A stretch of DNA of 52,850 nt from an uncultured Verrucomicrobiales bacterium (GCA_937128235.1 CAKZMG010000056.1:1-52850); one strand, 5' to 3'; numbered from the stretch's first letter, positions 24,840-33,961 are shown. Numbers and translations are program-made. Notes: a model not told the origin generated them from the letters alone.

Positions 24840-25907
24840 ATGAAAATAGAGAACATAAAGGAAATGATGGTCCGCCTAGCGGAGGTGGAGTTAACTGAGA
24901 GCCCAGTAGTGACCTGTGTGGTGAATCTGACACAGACGCATCAGCAGGCTACAGAGGAAATGGAGCAGCAGGCAGCTGAGGTGAGCAGGGGGCTGGATGA
25001 TATACAGAAAGATTGCTTTAGTGAAGCTCTGGAGAATATGCAGAAATTCTTTCTTGATACGCCAATGCCGAACGCGAAGGGTGCAGTAATGTATGCAAGG
25101 GTGGGGGAGTCGCCATTTATCTATACATTTCCTGTGGGGATAGAGCTGGAGACAAAATTGGTGGTGGATGAGCTACCGCATATTTATCCGATTGTGGAGA
25201 CTCTGGATACATATCACCGTTTTGTGGTGGTGACTCTGACGAATAGAGAGGCACGAATCTTCGAGACGACTGCGGGTGCTGTGACGAGTGAAATTCTAAC
25301 AGAACGTCCTGACCTGAGACCTAAGATAGGAAGGGAGTGGACGCGAGAGCGCTACATTAACCACAAGAAAGATAGGAAGCAGAAATTTATCCAGGGCAAG
25401 ATAACGGTATTAGATGAGCTGATGGCTAAGGCTGGGCATAAGAGTCTGATCGTGGCTGGTAGTCCTAAAATGGTGAGTGCATTTACAAATGCGCTACCTA
25501 CGAGACTGCAAGATATGCTGGTGGATACGCTGACGGTAAATCCTAAGGCTGGGCTTGATCCGATACTGGTGGAGGCGATTAATTCTTTCGTAGAAAAGGA
25601 ATTTGAGGACAGCCATGATCAGGTGGACGAGCTAGAGTCTGCAATCATGAAGCAGGGTCTGGGAGTGGCAGGTGAAGCAGCTTCTCTTCAGGCACTGGAG
25701 CATGGCTACGCTGATGTGCTGATTATTGATCAGGATTTTGCTAATGAGGCTAAACAGGAAGATTTAGTAAGACGTGCTATTCAGTGTGATGCTGAGATAG
25801 AAACTGTGAAAGGTAGTGATAAATTAAAACGCCTAGGAGGTGTAGGATGTCTTTTGAGATACCGTCCTTCCTATGTGGATCAGCCTAGTGTCTTGGCAGC
25901 GAGTTAA
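24840..25907 (+). CDS. Bacterial eRF1-like (baeRF) protein, probably ribosome-associated
   Basis: 355 residues. Three regions are visible: an N-terminal alpha/beta part ending 'AVMYARVGESPFIYTFPV'; a central core 'RFVVVTLTNREARIFE' followed by a basic 'WTRERYINHKKDRKQKF' and 'HKSLIVAGSPKMVSAFTNALP'; and an L7Ae-like C-terminal part 'EHGYADVLIIDQDF' with a late Cys and 'LGGVGCLLRYRP'. This matches the bacterial/archaeal eRF1-like families described computationally as likely ribosome-rescue or stress factors. The tRNA-releasing GGQ motif is not seen, as usual for baeRFs. The stop is 46 bases before nhaA, suggesting an operon. The exact subfamily cannot be settled here. Confidence 0.78.
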   Translation: MKIENIKEMMVRLAEVELTESPVVTCVVNLTQTHQQATEEMEQQAAEVSRGLDDIQKDCFSEALENMQKFFLDTPMPNAKGAVMYARVGESPFIYTFPVGIELETKLVVDELPHIYPIVETLDTYHRFVVVTLTNREARIFETTAGAVTSEILTERPDLRPKIGREWTRERYINHKKDRKQKFIQGKITVLDELMAKAGHKSLIVAGSPKMVSAFTNALPTRLQDMLVDTLTVNPKAGLDPILVEAINSFVEKEFEDSHDQVDELESAIMKQGLGVAGEAASLQALEHGYADVLIIDQDFANEAKQEDLVRRAIQCDAEIETVKGSDKLKRLGGVGCLLRYRPSYVDQPSVLAAS

Positions 25908-25953
25908 CATCGGAACAGACTAACAGAATAAATATTTACCTAATAGAAACTAT

Positions 25954-27156
25954 ATGACCATCAATCAGAATCAGGGCGCACCTTCGAGATTTTCCTCTCT
26001 GTTTAAACATGAAGCCAGTGGGGGAGTGCTACTCATGCTAGCCACTCTCCTAGCCTTAATCGTGAGCAACTCGGGTGCTGCGTGGTATCCTGCATTGTTA
26101 GAGACACCAGCCAAGGTTCTGATTGGTGATTTAGTGATTCATAAGCCATTGTTACTATGGATAAATGATGGTCTCATGGCAGTGTTTTTCTTGCTAGTGG
26201 GACTGGAATTGAAGCGTGAGGTTCTCTATGGGGAACTTTCTGAGTGGAAGAAAATGACGCTTCCACTTGCCGCTGCGTTTGGTGGTCTGTGTATGCCAGC
26301 TGCTATTTATGTCTTATTTAACAAAGATAATCCAGCTGCGCTAAATGGCTGGGCTATCCCCGCTGCTACAGATATCGCCTTTGCGCTCGGTATCTTGGCA
26401 CTGCTGGGAAGTCGAGTCCCGGTGGCGTTGAAAATTTTGCTGACTTCGATCGCGGTGATTGATGATTTGGCAGCGATAGTGATCATTGCTTTATTTTACA
26501 CCAGCCAGCTGTCGATGATGGCGTTGGTGGTCTCACTACTGACGATTATTGGTCTATTTATTCTCAATAAACTGGGGGTAAAAACGATAGCTCCGTATCT
26601 TCTGTTCGGAGTAGTTCTGTGGGTGAGTGTGCTGAAGTCTGGAGTTCACGCCACGCTTGCAGGTGTGGCTTTGGCGGCATTTATCCCTGCCAAACCTACC
26701 GGGGAACATGCGGCTGCTGAGAAGATGGAGCACTTCCTACACGGATGGGTGGCGTTCTTTATTCTGCCGGTGTTCGCATTCGCAAATGCGGGTGTGCCAT
26801 TAGCTGGAATTTCTCTGGAGGCTCTGATGCGCCCTATTCCGCTCGGGATTGGGTTAGGATTATTCCTAGGTAAGCAGATTGGTATTTTCGGGCTGTGCTG
26901 GATGACGATCAAGATGGGGTGGGCATCACTTCCTAAGGGTGTGACTTGGAAACAGCTCTATGGTCTCGCCTGTCTCTGTGGAGTCGGATTCACGATGAGT
27001 TTATTCATAGCCTCACTCGCATTCGAGGGCTCAGGCGCACCGGTATTCAATGCTGAGGCTAGATTAGGAATACTCGTGGGTTCATTACTTTCTGGTGTGA
27101 CTGGATTCCTACTGATTAGGAAGTGCACTGCGAAGCCAGTGAGAGAGTCTGCTTAA
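25954..27156 (+). CDS. nhaA: Na+/H+ antiporter NhaA
   Basis: 400 residues with about twelve transmembrane helices. Diagnostic segments are 'EASGGVLLMLATLLALIVSNS', 'ATDIAFALGILALLG' (Asp equivalent to D133 of E. coli), 'SIAVIDDLAAIVIIALFYTS' (the D163-D164 pair) and 'LGLFLGKQIGIF' (Lys equivalent to K300). It exchanges internal Na+ for external H+ for salt and pH homeostasis. Its position after the baeRF gene and a divergent wHTH gene suggests regulated expression with a stress factor. A long perfect hairpin lies immediately downstream. Confidence 0.96.
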   Translation: MTINQNQGAPSRFSSLFKHEASGGVLLMLATLLALIVSNSGAAWYPALLETPAKVLIGDLVIHKPLLLWINDGLMAVFFLLVGLELKREVLYGELSEWKKMTLPLAAAFGGLCMPAAIYVLFNKDNPAALNGWAIPAATDIAFALGILALLGSRVPVALKILLTSIAVIDDLAAIVIIALFYTSQLSMMALVVSLLTIIGLFILNKLGVKTIAPYLLFGVVLWVSVLKSGVHATLAGVALAAFIPAKPTGEHAAAEKMEHFLHGWVAFFILPVFAFANAGVPLAGISLEALMRPIPLGIGLGLFLGKQIGIFGLCWMTIKMGWASLPKGVTWKQLYGLACLCGVGFTMSLFIASLAFEGSGAPVFNAEARLGILVGSLLSGVTGFLLIRKCTAKPVRESA

Positions 27157-27184
27157 ACTGACAATCTAAGTGAATCTTCAAGAT

Positions 27185-27222
27185 ATTACCGTTTTTTCAG
27201 TAAATTCTGAAAAAACGGTAAT
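27185..27222. terminator. 16-bp perfect hairpin after nhaA
   Basis: ATTACCGTTTTTTCAG and CTGAAAAAACGGTAAT form an uninterrupted 16-bp stem with the loop TAAATT. It sits 28 bases after nhaA and 43 before the SDR gene. Internal A/T runs give a T-tract inside the stem for either strand but no external U-run, so it may be a bidirectional terminator or an RNA-stability hairpin. Confidence 0.7.
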
Positions 27223-27265
27223 TATGTGATTGATGTGTAAGTTGAAATTGTCTTAATGTCGAAGA

Positions 27266-27976
27266 ATGAAGCGTAAAACAATTCTAATAGTAGGCGGGAA
27301 CAGTGGGATAGGAGCTGAGGTTTTGGATCAATTCTTGCAGAGAGATCACGCTGTGCATTTAGCGCTTAGAAATCCGGAAGAGATCACCCAACCAGTGGCG
27401 AGCAAGCAGTTTTATGATGCGCTTCAAGGAGGAGAGAATGAGCTGGAATTTCCAGATCATCTTGATGCCATCGTTTACTGTCCGGGCACTATTGCGCTGA
27501 AGCCATTTCACCGCACAGATAGTGAACAGATGAGCCGTGATATGGAAGTGAACGCTTTCGGGGCAGCGCGGATCATACAGGCGGCACTTCCAATGTTGAA
27601 AAAATCCACATCAGACGGTGGAGCATCGGTCATCATGTTCTCATCTGTAGCGGCACAGACTGGTCTGGCATTTCATGCTTCTATTAGTATGGCGAAGGCA
27701 GCAGTGGAGGGGCTGACACTGAGTCTGGCGAGTGAGCTAGCTCCAGCTGGAGTAAGAGTGAATGCGATTGCTCCCTCTCTGACAGATACGCCATTGGCTG
27801 AAATGCTGCTGAACTCAGATGCCAAGCGCGAAGCCTCCGCCGCCAGACACCCACTGAATAAAGTGGGGACCGCAGCTGGGGTGGCGAGCTTAGTTGGCTA
27901 CCTAGTGAGTGATGATGCCGCGTTTGTCACAGGACAGATATTCAAAGTGGATGGCGGGATGAGCGCGCTGAGATAA
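27266..27976 (+). CDS. Short-chain dehydrogenase/reductase-like protein without the catalytic Tyr
   Basis: 236 residues, Rossmann fold. 'ILIVGGNSGIGAEVL' (TGxxxGxG-like) binds NAD(P), and 'LDAIVYCPGTIALKP' replaces the NNAG region. The Ser of the triad is in 'MFSSVAAQTG', but the YxxxK position reads 'ISMAK', so Tyr is Ile while Lys is kept. 'ELAPAGVRVNAIAPSLTDTPLA' and 'GQIFKVDGGMSAL' are typical of SDRs. Similar Tyr-less SDRs accompany photolyase and fatty-acid genes in other bacteria, as I recall; activity as a dehydrogenase is doubtful. It lies 59 bases before the photolyase-family start and likely shares its transcript. Confidence 0.88.
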   Translation: MKRKTILIVGGNSGIGAEVLDQFLQRDHAVHLALRNPEEITQPVASKQFYDALQGGENELEFPDHLDAIVYCPGTIALKPFHRTDSEQMSRDMEVNAFGAARIIQAALPMLKKSTSDGGASVIMFSSVAAQTGLAFHASISMAKAAVEGLTLSLASELAPAGVRVNAIAPSLTDTPLAEMLLNSDAKREASAARHPLNKVGTAAGVASLVGYLVSDDAAFVTGQIFKVDGGMSALR

Positions 27977-28035
27977 TACTGCCTGCTGAAGCGTCTTCGC
28001 ACTGGTTGGAAGAACCGCAAACGAAAAAATTAATT

Positions 28036-29526
28036 ATGAAAATAGGACTTATTTATCCACATCAATTATATGAAAATCATCCAGTGATGAAAGCTGCGGA
28101 TAAGGTGTATCTAGTGCATGAGCCACTAATTTTAGGCGGAGATGAAGAATGGCCGCTGGTGCCTCATGCTAAGAAATTGTTGCTGCATAAGGCATCCATG
28201 GATCTGTATGCAAATAAATATGAACTTCAAATAGTGAATGGATACGTTGATTTGGATCTAACAGATGTAGATGAGATTATCGTTTGTCGATTAGTAGATG
28301 ATGTGCTGACGCGTAGATTGATAGAGTTTGGCGAATCTCAAAACATTACGATTACGTATTTAGAAACGCCAGGATTTGTGACTCCTAGTGAGTGGGGGAA
28401 AGCATTTTTTGAGGGAAAGAAGAAGCCATTCATGAAGACTTTTTATGAGGCTCAGAGAAAGCGGATGGGCATTCTTGTGGATGAGAATAATCAGCCGGAA
28501 GGGGGGAGATGGAGCTATGATTATGAGAACCGTAAGAAATTTCCTCTGAAAGAAAACCCACCAAATGAGCCGATGGTGAGGCAGACGAAAAATGAAAAAA
28601 AGATCATTCTAGAAACTACTGCTAAACTCAATGAAGCAAACTGTGAAGTTTTTGGAAGCTATGAAGATTTCATCTATCCGGTAAGCCATGAGAGTGCTCG
28701 TGAATGGCTAGATGAATTTTTGAAGGAACGGTTTTCATTGTTTGGAACCTATGAGGATGCTCTGACTCACAGGAGTAAATTTCTCTACCATTCAGTGCTC
28801 ACGCCTATGCTGAATACTGGGCTGCTGACTCCACGAGAAGTAGTAGAAAGAGCATTAGAAGTGGGGCAGGAAAATAAGGTGGAGATTAATAATATTGAGG
28901 GATTTATCAGGCAGATCATTGGCTGGCGTGAGTTTATGGCGATCATGTATGAGAAGCATGGCAGATACTTGCGCACCCAGAATTTCTGGGGATTTACGGA
29001 GGATATGCCAGTATCTATTTATCATGGTAAGACAGGCATTCCGATTGTTGATGACGTTTTAAAGAAGGTGCACGATGATGCTTATGCGCACCACATCGAA
29101 CGGCTCATGGTATTAGGAAACTTCTTCCTGTTACTTCGAGTAAAGCCAGACGCGGTGTTTCGCTGGTTTTCCGAAATGTTTATAGATGCCTACGACTGGG
29201 TGATGGTTCCGAATGTCTATGGAATGAGTCAATTTAGCGATGGCGGTCTCCTAGTGACCAAACCTTACCTCAGTGGTTCTAATTATCTGAGAAAAATGTC
29301 TGACTACAAAACTGGCGAGTGGTGTGAAGTATGGGACGCGTTATTCTGGAGCTTTATTGATGACTACAGAGACTTCTTTTCAAGCCAGTATAGAATGAAA
29401 ATGATGGTCAGTCATCTAGTGAAAATGGGTGGTGATAAGCTGGCGAATCATCATCGCGTAGCAGCAGAATTTAGAGAAAAACTACAACTAGGAGGGTTCC
29501 TAGGAGATGAGTCTAACTTGCTATGA
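28036..29526 (+). CDS. Photolyase/cryptochrome of the FeS-BCP (PhrB) group, iron-sulfur ligands mostly missing
   Basis: 496 residues from the ATG at 28036 (MKIGLIYPHQLYE); the longer track ORF begins at a TTG. The architecture is that of bacterial (6-4) photolyases: an N-terminal antenna/Rossmann domain and a C-terminal FAD domain containing 'IRQIIGWREFMAIMYEKHG', 'YAHHIERLMVLGNFFLL' and 'DWVMVPNVYGMSQFSDGG'. In PhrB four Cys bind a 4Fe-4S cluster (C350, C438, C441, C454). Here the corresponding positions read 'KVHDDAYAHH' and 'MSDYKTGEWCEVWDALFW', so only the last Cys seems retained. It may repair UV lesions or act as a light sensor without a cluster. Confidence 0.9.
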   Translation: MKIGLIYPHQLYENHPVMKAADKVYLVHEPLILGGDEEWPLVPHAKKLLLHKASMDLYANKYELQIVNGYVDLDLTDVDEIIVCRLVDDVLTRRLIEFGESQNITITYLETPGFVTPSEWGKAFFEGKKKPFMKTFYEAQRKRMGILVDENNQPEGGRWSYDYENRKKFPLKENPPNEPMVRQTKNEKKIILETTAKLNEANCEVFGSYEDFIYPVSHESAREWLDEFLKERFSLFGTYEDALTHRSKFLYHSVLTPMLNTGLLTPREVVERALEVGQENKVEINNIEGFIRQIIGWREFMAIMYEKHGRYLRTQNFWGFTEDMPVSIYHGKTGIPIVDDVLKKVHDDAYAHHIERLMVLGNFFLLLRVKPDAVFRWFSEMFIDAYDWVMVPNVYGMSQFSDGGLLVTKPYLSGSNYLRKMSDYKTGEWCEVWDALFWSFIDDYRDFFSSQYRMKMMVSHLVKMGGDKLANHHRVAAEFREKLQLGGFLGDESNLL

Positions 29527-29748
29527 GTGGTATGCATTTTTACAATTAAGGCTTGTACACCATATCCATTAGTTTACGCTGGCTAAATACTAACCAAAAC
29601 ACGCTCAGAATATACGCCGGAGGACTCCCTGATGGCATTGTTAATTTAACCATCTAATGAAATAGCAGCCCCTACTCTACAGCGATTAAATAGCGGATCG
29701 ATTCATTGACGGAGGGCGGGTTTTTATCTAGGTTACGTCTTACTCGTT

Positions 29749-31161
29749 ATGAAATTACTAAGCATCCTATTTTTAGCAGTCTTCCATTTATCCGCCTCAG
29801 CAGCAGAAAAACCTAACATTCTCTGGGTTTTTGTGGAGGATTTATCGCCCTGGATGGAGACTTATGGGGATGAGGTCAATGCTGGAAAAACACCTGCTCT
29901 CACCGCGATGAGCAAGAATGGTGTGCAGTTTTCGCGCTGTTTCGTGCCTGCTCCAGTCTGCTCTGCGTGTCGCTCTGCGATGCTCACCGGTGTCTATCAG
30001 ACTACCACGGGGACTCATCACCATCGCTCAGCACGCACTAAGGAGGCTCCTATTTATTTACCCAAAGGGATAAAGACGCTGCCGCAGATTTTTAAGGAAA
30101 ATGGCTATGCTACTTTTAATAAAGGGAAGGATGATTATAATTTTACCTATAAAAGAGGAGATCACTACACGGTGGGAAATGTGAGACAAAAACAGAGAGG
30201 TTCTGCTGGTAAAAAAGGGAATAGCCCGTGGAGGGATGTTCCAGAAGGGACGCCATGGTTTGGTCAGATCCAGCTGAGAGGGGGGAAGGCGAATACTAAG
30301 AAACTCACAGATAAAGTGGATCCGTCTAAGATGAAAGTGCCTCCGTATTTCCCGGATGAAGAGATGTTTAGAGCGGAATGGGCGCACCACTACGACACGG
30401 TGCGAGTCACTGACATGGATATGAAAAAGATCATGGATGGGCTAAAAAAAGATGGTCTGTTAGAGAATACGATTGTGTTCTTTTTTTCCGACCATGGAAA
30501 TAATCATTCACTGAGGCATAAGCAATTTTGCTATGAAGGAGGGGTGCATGTGCCGCTTATTATTTCAGGACCTGGGATTGATAAAAATGTGGAGCGTAGG
30601 GAGATGATCAGCGCGCTGGATATATCTGCTACTACCCTCGCATTAGCTGGTTTAGAGCTTCCTAAATATCTGCATGGTCAGGATCTCTTTGCTAAAGATT
30701 ACAAGCAGCGTGACCATGTCATCTCAGCACGCGATCGATGTGACTACACGATCGACCGCATCCGCACGGTGCGCACGGAGAAGTATCGCTATATCAAGAA
30801 TTTTCTAACAGATCGGATCCTACTCCAGCCACAATACCGAGATGGTCAGAAGCCAACCAAGCGTCTGCGTGAGCTGCATGCTAGTGGCGAATTAGGTAAA
30901 ATTCCTGAGTGGGCATTTTTCGGAAAGCGCCCAGCTGAGGAACTCTACGATCTGGAGAAAGATCCTCATCAAGTGAATAATCTCGCAGGTGATCCCGTAT
31001 TTGCGGAAGAGCTAAAAAAGCATCGTGATCTGCTGAATACTTGGATCAAAGATACAGGTGATAAAGGTGAGCAGCCTGAGGCGGAAGATCAACTCCGAGC
31101 TACCTTTAAACGCTGGGGAAAACGGTGTGTGAATCCAGAGTTCGATGTTTTTAAAAACTAA
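29749..31161 (+). CDS. Secreted S1-family sulfatase with CSACR in place of CxPxR
   Basis: 470 residues. Signal peptide about 1-19 (ending LSASAAE). The sulfatase opening 'PNILWVFVEDLSPW' carries E-D instead of the usual D-D metal pair. The modification site is 'VCSACRSAMLTG' with C71 as the formylglycine candidate; the standard motif is C-x-P-S-R. A mid-protein 'VFFFSDHGNN' provides Asp/His metal ligands. The variant is seen in some N-sulfoglucosamine or heparan sulfatase-like PVC proteins as I recall, but the substrate cannot be given. The 222-base upstream gap shows no gene. The XylR-like regulator is convergent downstream. Confidence 0.9.
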   Translation: MKLLSILFLAVFHLSASAAEKPNILWVFVEDLSPWMETYGDEVNAGKTPALTAMSKNGVQFSRCFVPAPVCSACRSAMLTGVYQTTTGTHHHRSARTKEAPIYLPKGIKTLPQIFKENGYATFNKGKDDYNFTYKRGDHYTVGNVRQKQRGSAGKKGNSPWRDVPEGTPWFGQIQLRGGKANTKKLTDKVDPSKMKVPPYFPDEEMFRAEWAHHYDTVRVTDMDMKKIMDGLKKDGLLENTIVFFFSDHGNNHSLRHKQFCYEGGVHVPLIISGPGIDKNVERREMISALDISATTLALAGLELPKYLHGQDLFAKDYKQRDHVISARDRCDYTIDRIRTVRTEKYRYIKNFLTDRILLQPQYRDGQKPTKRLRELHASGELGKIPEWAFFGKRPAEELYDLEKDPHQVNNLAGDPVFAEELKKHRDLLNTWIKDTGDKGEQPEAEDQLRATFKRWGKRCVNPEFDVFKN

Positions 31162-31216
31162 AAAGTAGCAATGAGCTCCCATGGAATATCCAACCAGAGC
31201 AGAGTGAAATTTTATT

Positions 31217-32383
31217 CTATGTGTTAGCAAATTTCTTTCTAAATTCTCCAGGAGTCTCGCCAGTTTCTCTGCTGAAAAAAACTACGAAGGGGCGCGCATC
31301 TGTGAAGCCCACGCTGAATGCAATCTCGTCTATCGTTCTCTGCGTCGTCAGGAGTAGCTGTCTAGCAGTTTCGACCCTGATTTCGCGAATATGTTGCGCC
31401 GGGCTAGCGCCTGTCATTGCCCGGTAACGTTTCTCAAAGGTGCTGCGAGCCAGAGGTAAGGATTGCACTAGCTCATCTACAGTCAGTCCTGAGCAGGCAT
31501 TTTCTCGTATGATCGACCTAGCTTGCAGCACGATCATATCTGGGTTTTTCTCACCCACGGTTGATTGCCTTACGCGGATCTCTTGAGCTTTCGGTCTAGG
31601 GTGTAAATCTTCTATTTCTCTGCCTTCTATGAGATTGATCAGAAGCTGCATCGCTTGGACGCCCATCTTAGTCGTTGGAACGACTATGCTCGACAGCTCC
31701 GGAGTGCAGAGCCGCGCATTAAGAGTGTTAAACCTACCTAGGACTCCCACCTCTTCGGGTATTTTCACCCCTAAATCTGCGCAATAATCCACGAGCAAGC
31801 GACCCCGAATATCATGGAACGTATAGACGCCAGTGCTGCCCTTTGAATTGAGTAATTTGTCTTTCAAGTCAGGGGCACTTTTCTTGAAGTAATCTGTATC
31901 TCCAGGGCTAATGCCATCGGGCACACTAATCATCCAGCATGGTAGATCTCGTTTAGCGCACTCTTCAGTAAATGCTTGATATATATCTTGTGTGAAAAGA
32001 GTTTCATTCGTTCCCAAGACCCCGATGTTTGTGTAATTTAAATTGGAAAAATGCTCAACTGCTAGAGCTGCTATCGACTGATAATCTAGCCCTACGCTCG
32101 GGTGGTGTTTCTTGACTGAGTTGAAAATATTCACCACTGGCACATCCATAGCATCTAGCCAATCCGCCTGAAAAAGATCATCATCATAGGATACCAAGAT
32201 TCCATCGGGCGTGTAATCTTTAGGGAATACCAGTGGTTTATTGAAATCATGCGATATGAAATTTAAGAAATGGCAGTGACTTCTAATGCTGTGGATAGAC
32301 AAAACGCCCTCCATTACATCATTCAGAAATGAATACCAATTTGGAAAAATAACAGCGATGTTGTAGTGTTTTTTTTGCGGCAT
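31217..32383 (-). CDS. AraC-family transcriptional regulator with a periplasmic-binding-like (XylR-type) sensor domain
   Basis: 388 residues. Residues about 1-270 are a LacI/PBP-like ligand domain: 'YNIAVIFPNWYSFLNDVMEG', 'PDGILVSYDDD', 'HFSNLNYTNIGVLGTN' and 'IVVPTTKMGVQAMQLLINLIEG'. Residues about 285-388 are the AraC DNA-binding domain with two HTH units: 'TVDELVQSLPLARSTFEKRYRAMTG' and 'TIDEIAFSVGFTDARPFVVFFSRETG'. This arrangement matches XylR, which senses sugars directly. Sitting between two sulfatase genes, and divergent from one, it probably senses a sugar released from a sulfated glycan and activates them. Confidence 0.92.
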   Translation of the reverse strand: MPQKKHYNIAVIFPNWYSFLNDVMEGVLSIHSIRSHCHFLNFISHDFNKPLVFPKDYTPDGILVSYDDDLFQADWLDAMDVPVVNIFNSVKKHHPSVGLDYQSIAALAVEHFSNLNYTNIGVLGTNETLFTQDIYQAFTEECAKRDLPCWMISVPDGISPGDTDYFKKSAPDLKDKLLNSKGSTGVYTFHDIRGRLLVDYCADLGVKIPEEVGVLGRFNTLNARLCTPELSSIVVPTTKMGVQAMQLLINLIEGREIEDLHPRPKAQEIRVRQSTVGEKNPDMIVLQARSIIRENACSGLTVDELVQSLPLARSTFEKRYRAMTGASPAQHIREIRVETARQLLLTTQRTIDEIAFSVGFTDARPFVVFFSRETGETPGEFRKKFANT

Positions 32384-32509
32384 GAGGTAGGGCGAAAGAA
32401 TGAAGGAACGATGAAAATTGTTGATCTAATAAAATGGTAGATTTTGTAGAGCCATGTAAGTTTATCCTCAAAGCTTATTGGACTCCATTTTAAAAAGCAA
32501 ACCGAAACA

Positions 32510-33961
32510 ATGATGAAAAAAACAATTCTACTTCTTCTATCTCTGACCAGTATCAGTGTCAGTGCCGCTACGCAGAAGCCTAACATTATATACATTCTGG
32601 CAGATGACTTAGGATACAATGAACTAGGCAGCTACGGACAGAAAAACATCAAGACACCACATATTGATGCTCTGGCGAAGTCTGGTATAAAGTTTTCTCA
32701 GCACTACTCTGGCTCAGCAGTCTGCGCACCTACTCGCGCTTGTTTTATCACTGGCCAGCACAGTGGGCACTCACAGGTGCGCAATAACTCGGCAGGGATA
32801 TTTAAAAACCCGGCGAGCAAGAAAAACCCAGCTGGGGAAGGACAGTATCCTCTGGAGCGAGGCACTGAAACCATCGGAAAAGTGCTACAGAAAGCAGGCT
32901 ACGAGACCTGCGCTGTGGGTAAGTGGGGACTGGGTGGACCGTTTAATGAAGGCTCACCAAATAAGCAGGGTTTTGATCACTTTTTTGGCTATCTATGCCA
33001 ACGCCAGGCACACAACTATTTCCCAACTCACTTGTGGAGAAATGAGAAGATGGTGGAGCTTGATGGCAATGAAGGCGGCAAACAATTACTCGGGAAACAT
33101 TATGCCCCTGACCTCATCAACAAAGAAGTGTTAGAGTTTATCGATAAGAATCATAAGAAGCCATTTTTTCTCTATTATGCTACGATTATTCCTCATGTTT
33201 CTCTTCAGGTTCCTGAGAATGATCCAGCCTTAGCTGAGTACCGCAAGCAGTGGCCAGACGAGGAACCATACACTGGAAACCGAGGTTATATTCCGAACAA
33301 AACACCACATGCTACCTACGCAGCTATGATCACAAGGATGGATCGGTACATCGGAAATGTAGTGGCTAAGCTGAAGGAAAAGGGAGTCTATGAAAACACT
33401 CTCATCATCTTCACATCAGACAATGGACCTACCAATGCAGGTGGAGGCGGTGCTTCTTACTTTAACTCAGCTGGAGATCTCCGCGCATCAAAAGGCTCGC
33501 TCTACGAGGGTGGGATTCGCGTGCCATTCGTGGCTTCCTGGCCTGGTAAAATAAAGCCGGGCAGTGAGTCAGATCACATCTCAGCTGGCTGGGATATGCT
33601 CGCTACGTTTGCTGAGATTTCCGGTGAGAAACTGAAGTCTAAGACTGACGGGCTATCTATTCTTCCTTCTCTAACAGGTAAAGGTGAGCAGCAAGTGCAT
33701 GATCATCTCTACTGGGAGCTAGGCAGCCAGCAGGCAGTGCGTAAGGGAGACTGGAAGGCCTATCGCCGCAGTGGAGGTAAGGTTTTTCTCTATGATCTTT
33801 CTAAGGACATCGGAGAGAAAAATAATTTAGCAGGTAAGGAGGAAAAGATTTTAGCAGAAATGACAGAGCTCTTTACCTCATCAAGAACCGATCACAAAGA
33901 CTTCAGAGATCCTGCTCAGCCACGCCAGAAGAAAACAAAGAAAAAGAAGGGTAAAAAATAA
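32510..33961 (+). CDS. Secreted arylsulfatase (S1 family) with canonical CAPTR site
   Basis: 483 residues. Signal peptide about 1-20 (ending SVSAA). 'PNIIYILADDLGYNELGSYG' gives the Asp-Asp metal pair; C72 in 'AVCAPTRACFITGQ' is the Cys converted to formylglycine by an FGE; 'TSDNGPTNAGGGG' provides the Asp/Asn metal ligands; and 'KGSLYEGGIRVPFVASWPG' is the typical lysine strand. The C-terminus is Lys-rich (KTKKKKGKK). The 126-base divergent gap to the regulator gene should contain its promoter and operator. Sulfate removal from a marine polysaccharide or similar is likely. Confidence 0.95.
   Translation: MMKKTILLLLSLTSISVSAATQKPNIIYILADDLGYNELGSYGQKNIKTPHIDALAKSGIKFSQHYSGSAVCAPTRACFITGQHSGHSQVRNNSAGIFKNPASKKNPAGEGQYPLERGTETIGKVLQKAGYETCAVGKWGLGGPFNEGSPNKQGFDHFFGYLCQRQAHNYFPTHLWRNEKMVELDGNEGGKQLLGKHYAPDLINKEVLEFIDKNHKKPFFLYYATIIPHVSLQVPENDPALAEYRKQWPDEEPYTGNRGYIPNKTPHATYAAMITRMDRYIGNVVAKLKEKGVYENTLIIFTSDNGPTNAGGGGASYFNSAGDLRASKGSLYEGGIRVPFVASWPGKIKPGSESDHISAGWDMLATFAEISGEKLKSKTDGLSILPSLTGKGEQQVHDHLYWELGSQQAVRKGDWKAYRRSGGKVFLYDLSKDIGEKNNLAGKEEKILAEMTELFTSSRTDHKDFRDPAQPRQKKTKKKKGKK

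Noticed and set aside
29527-29748. Possible small RNA or promoter region before the first sulfatase
   Set aside because: Nothing beyond a G-rich stretch followed by T's (gagggcgggttttt) without a matching stem; not enough to call.
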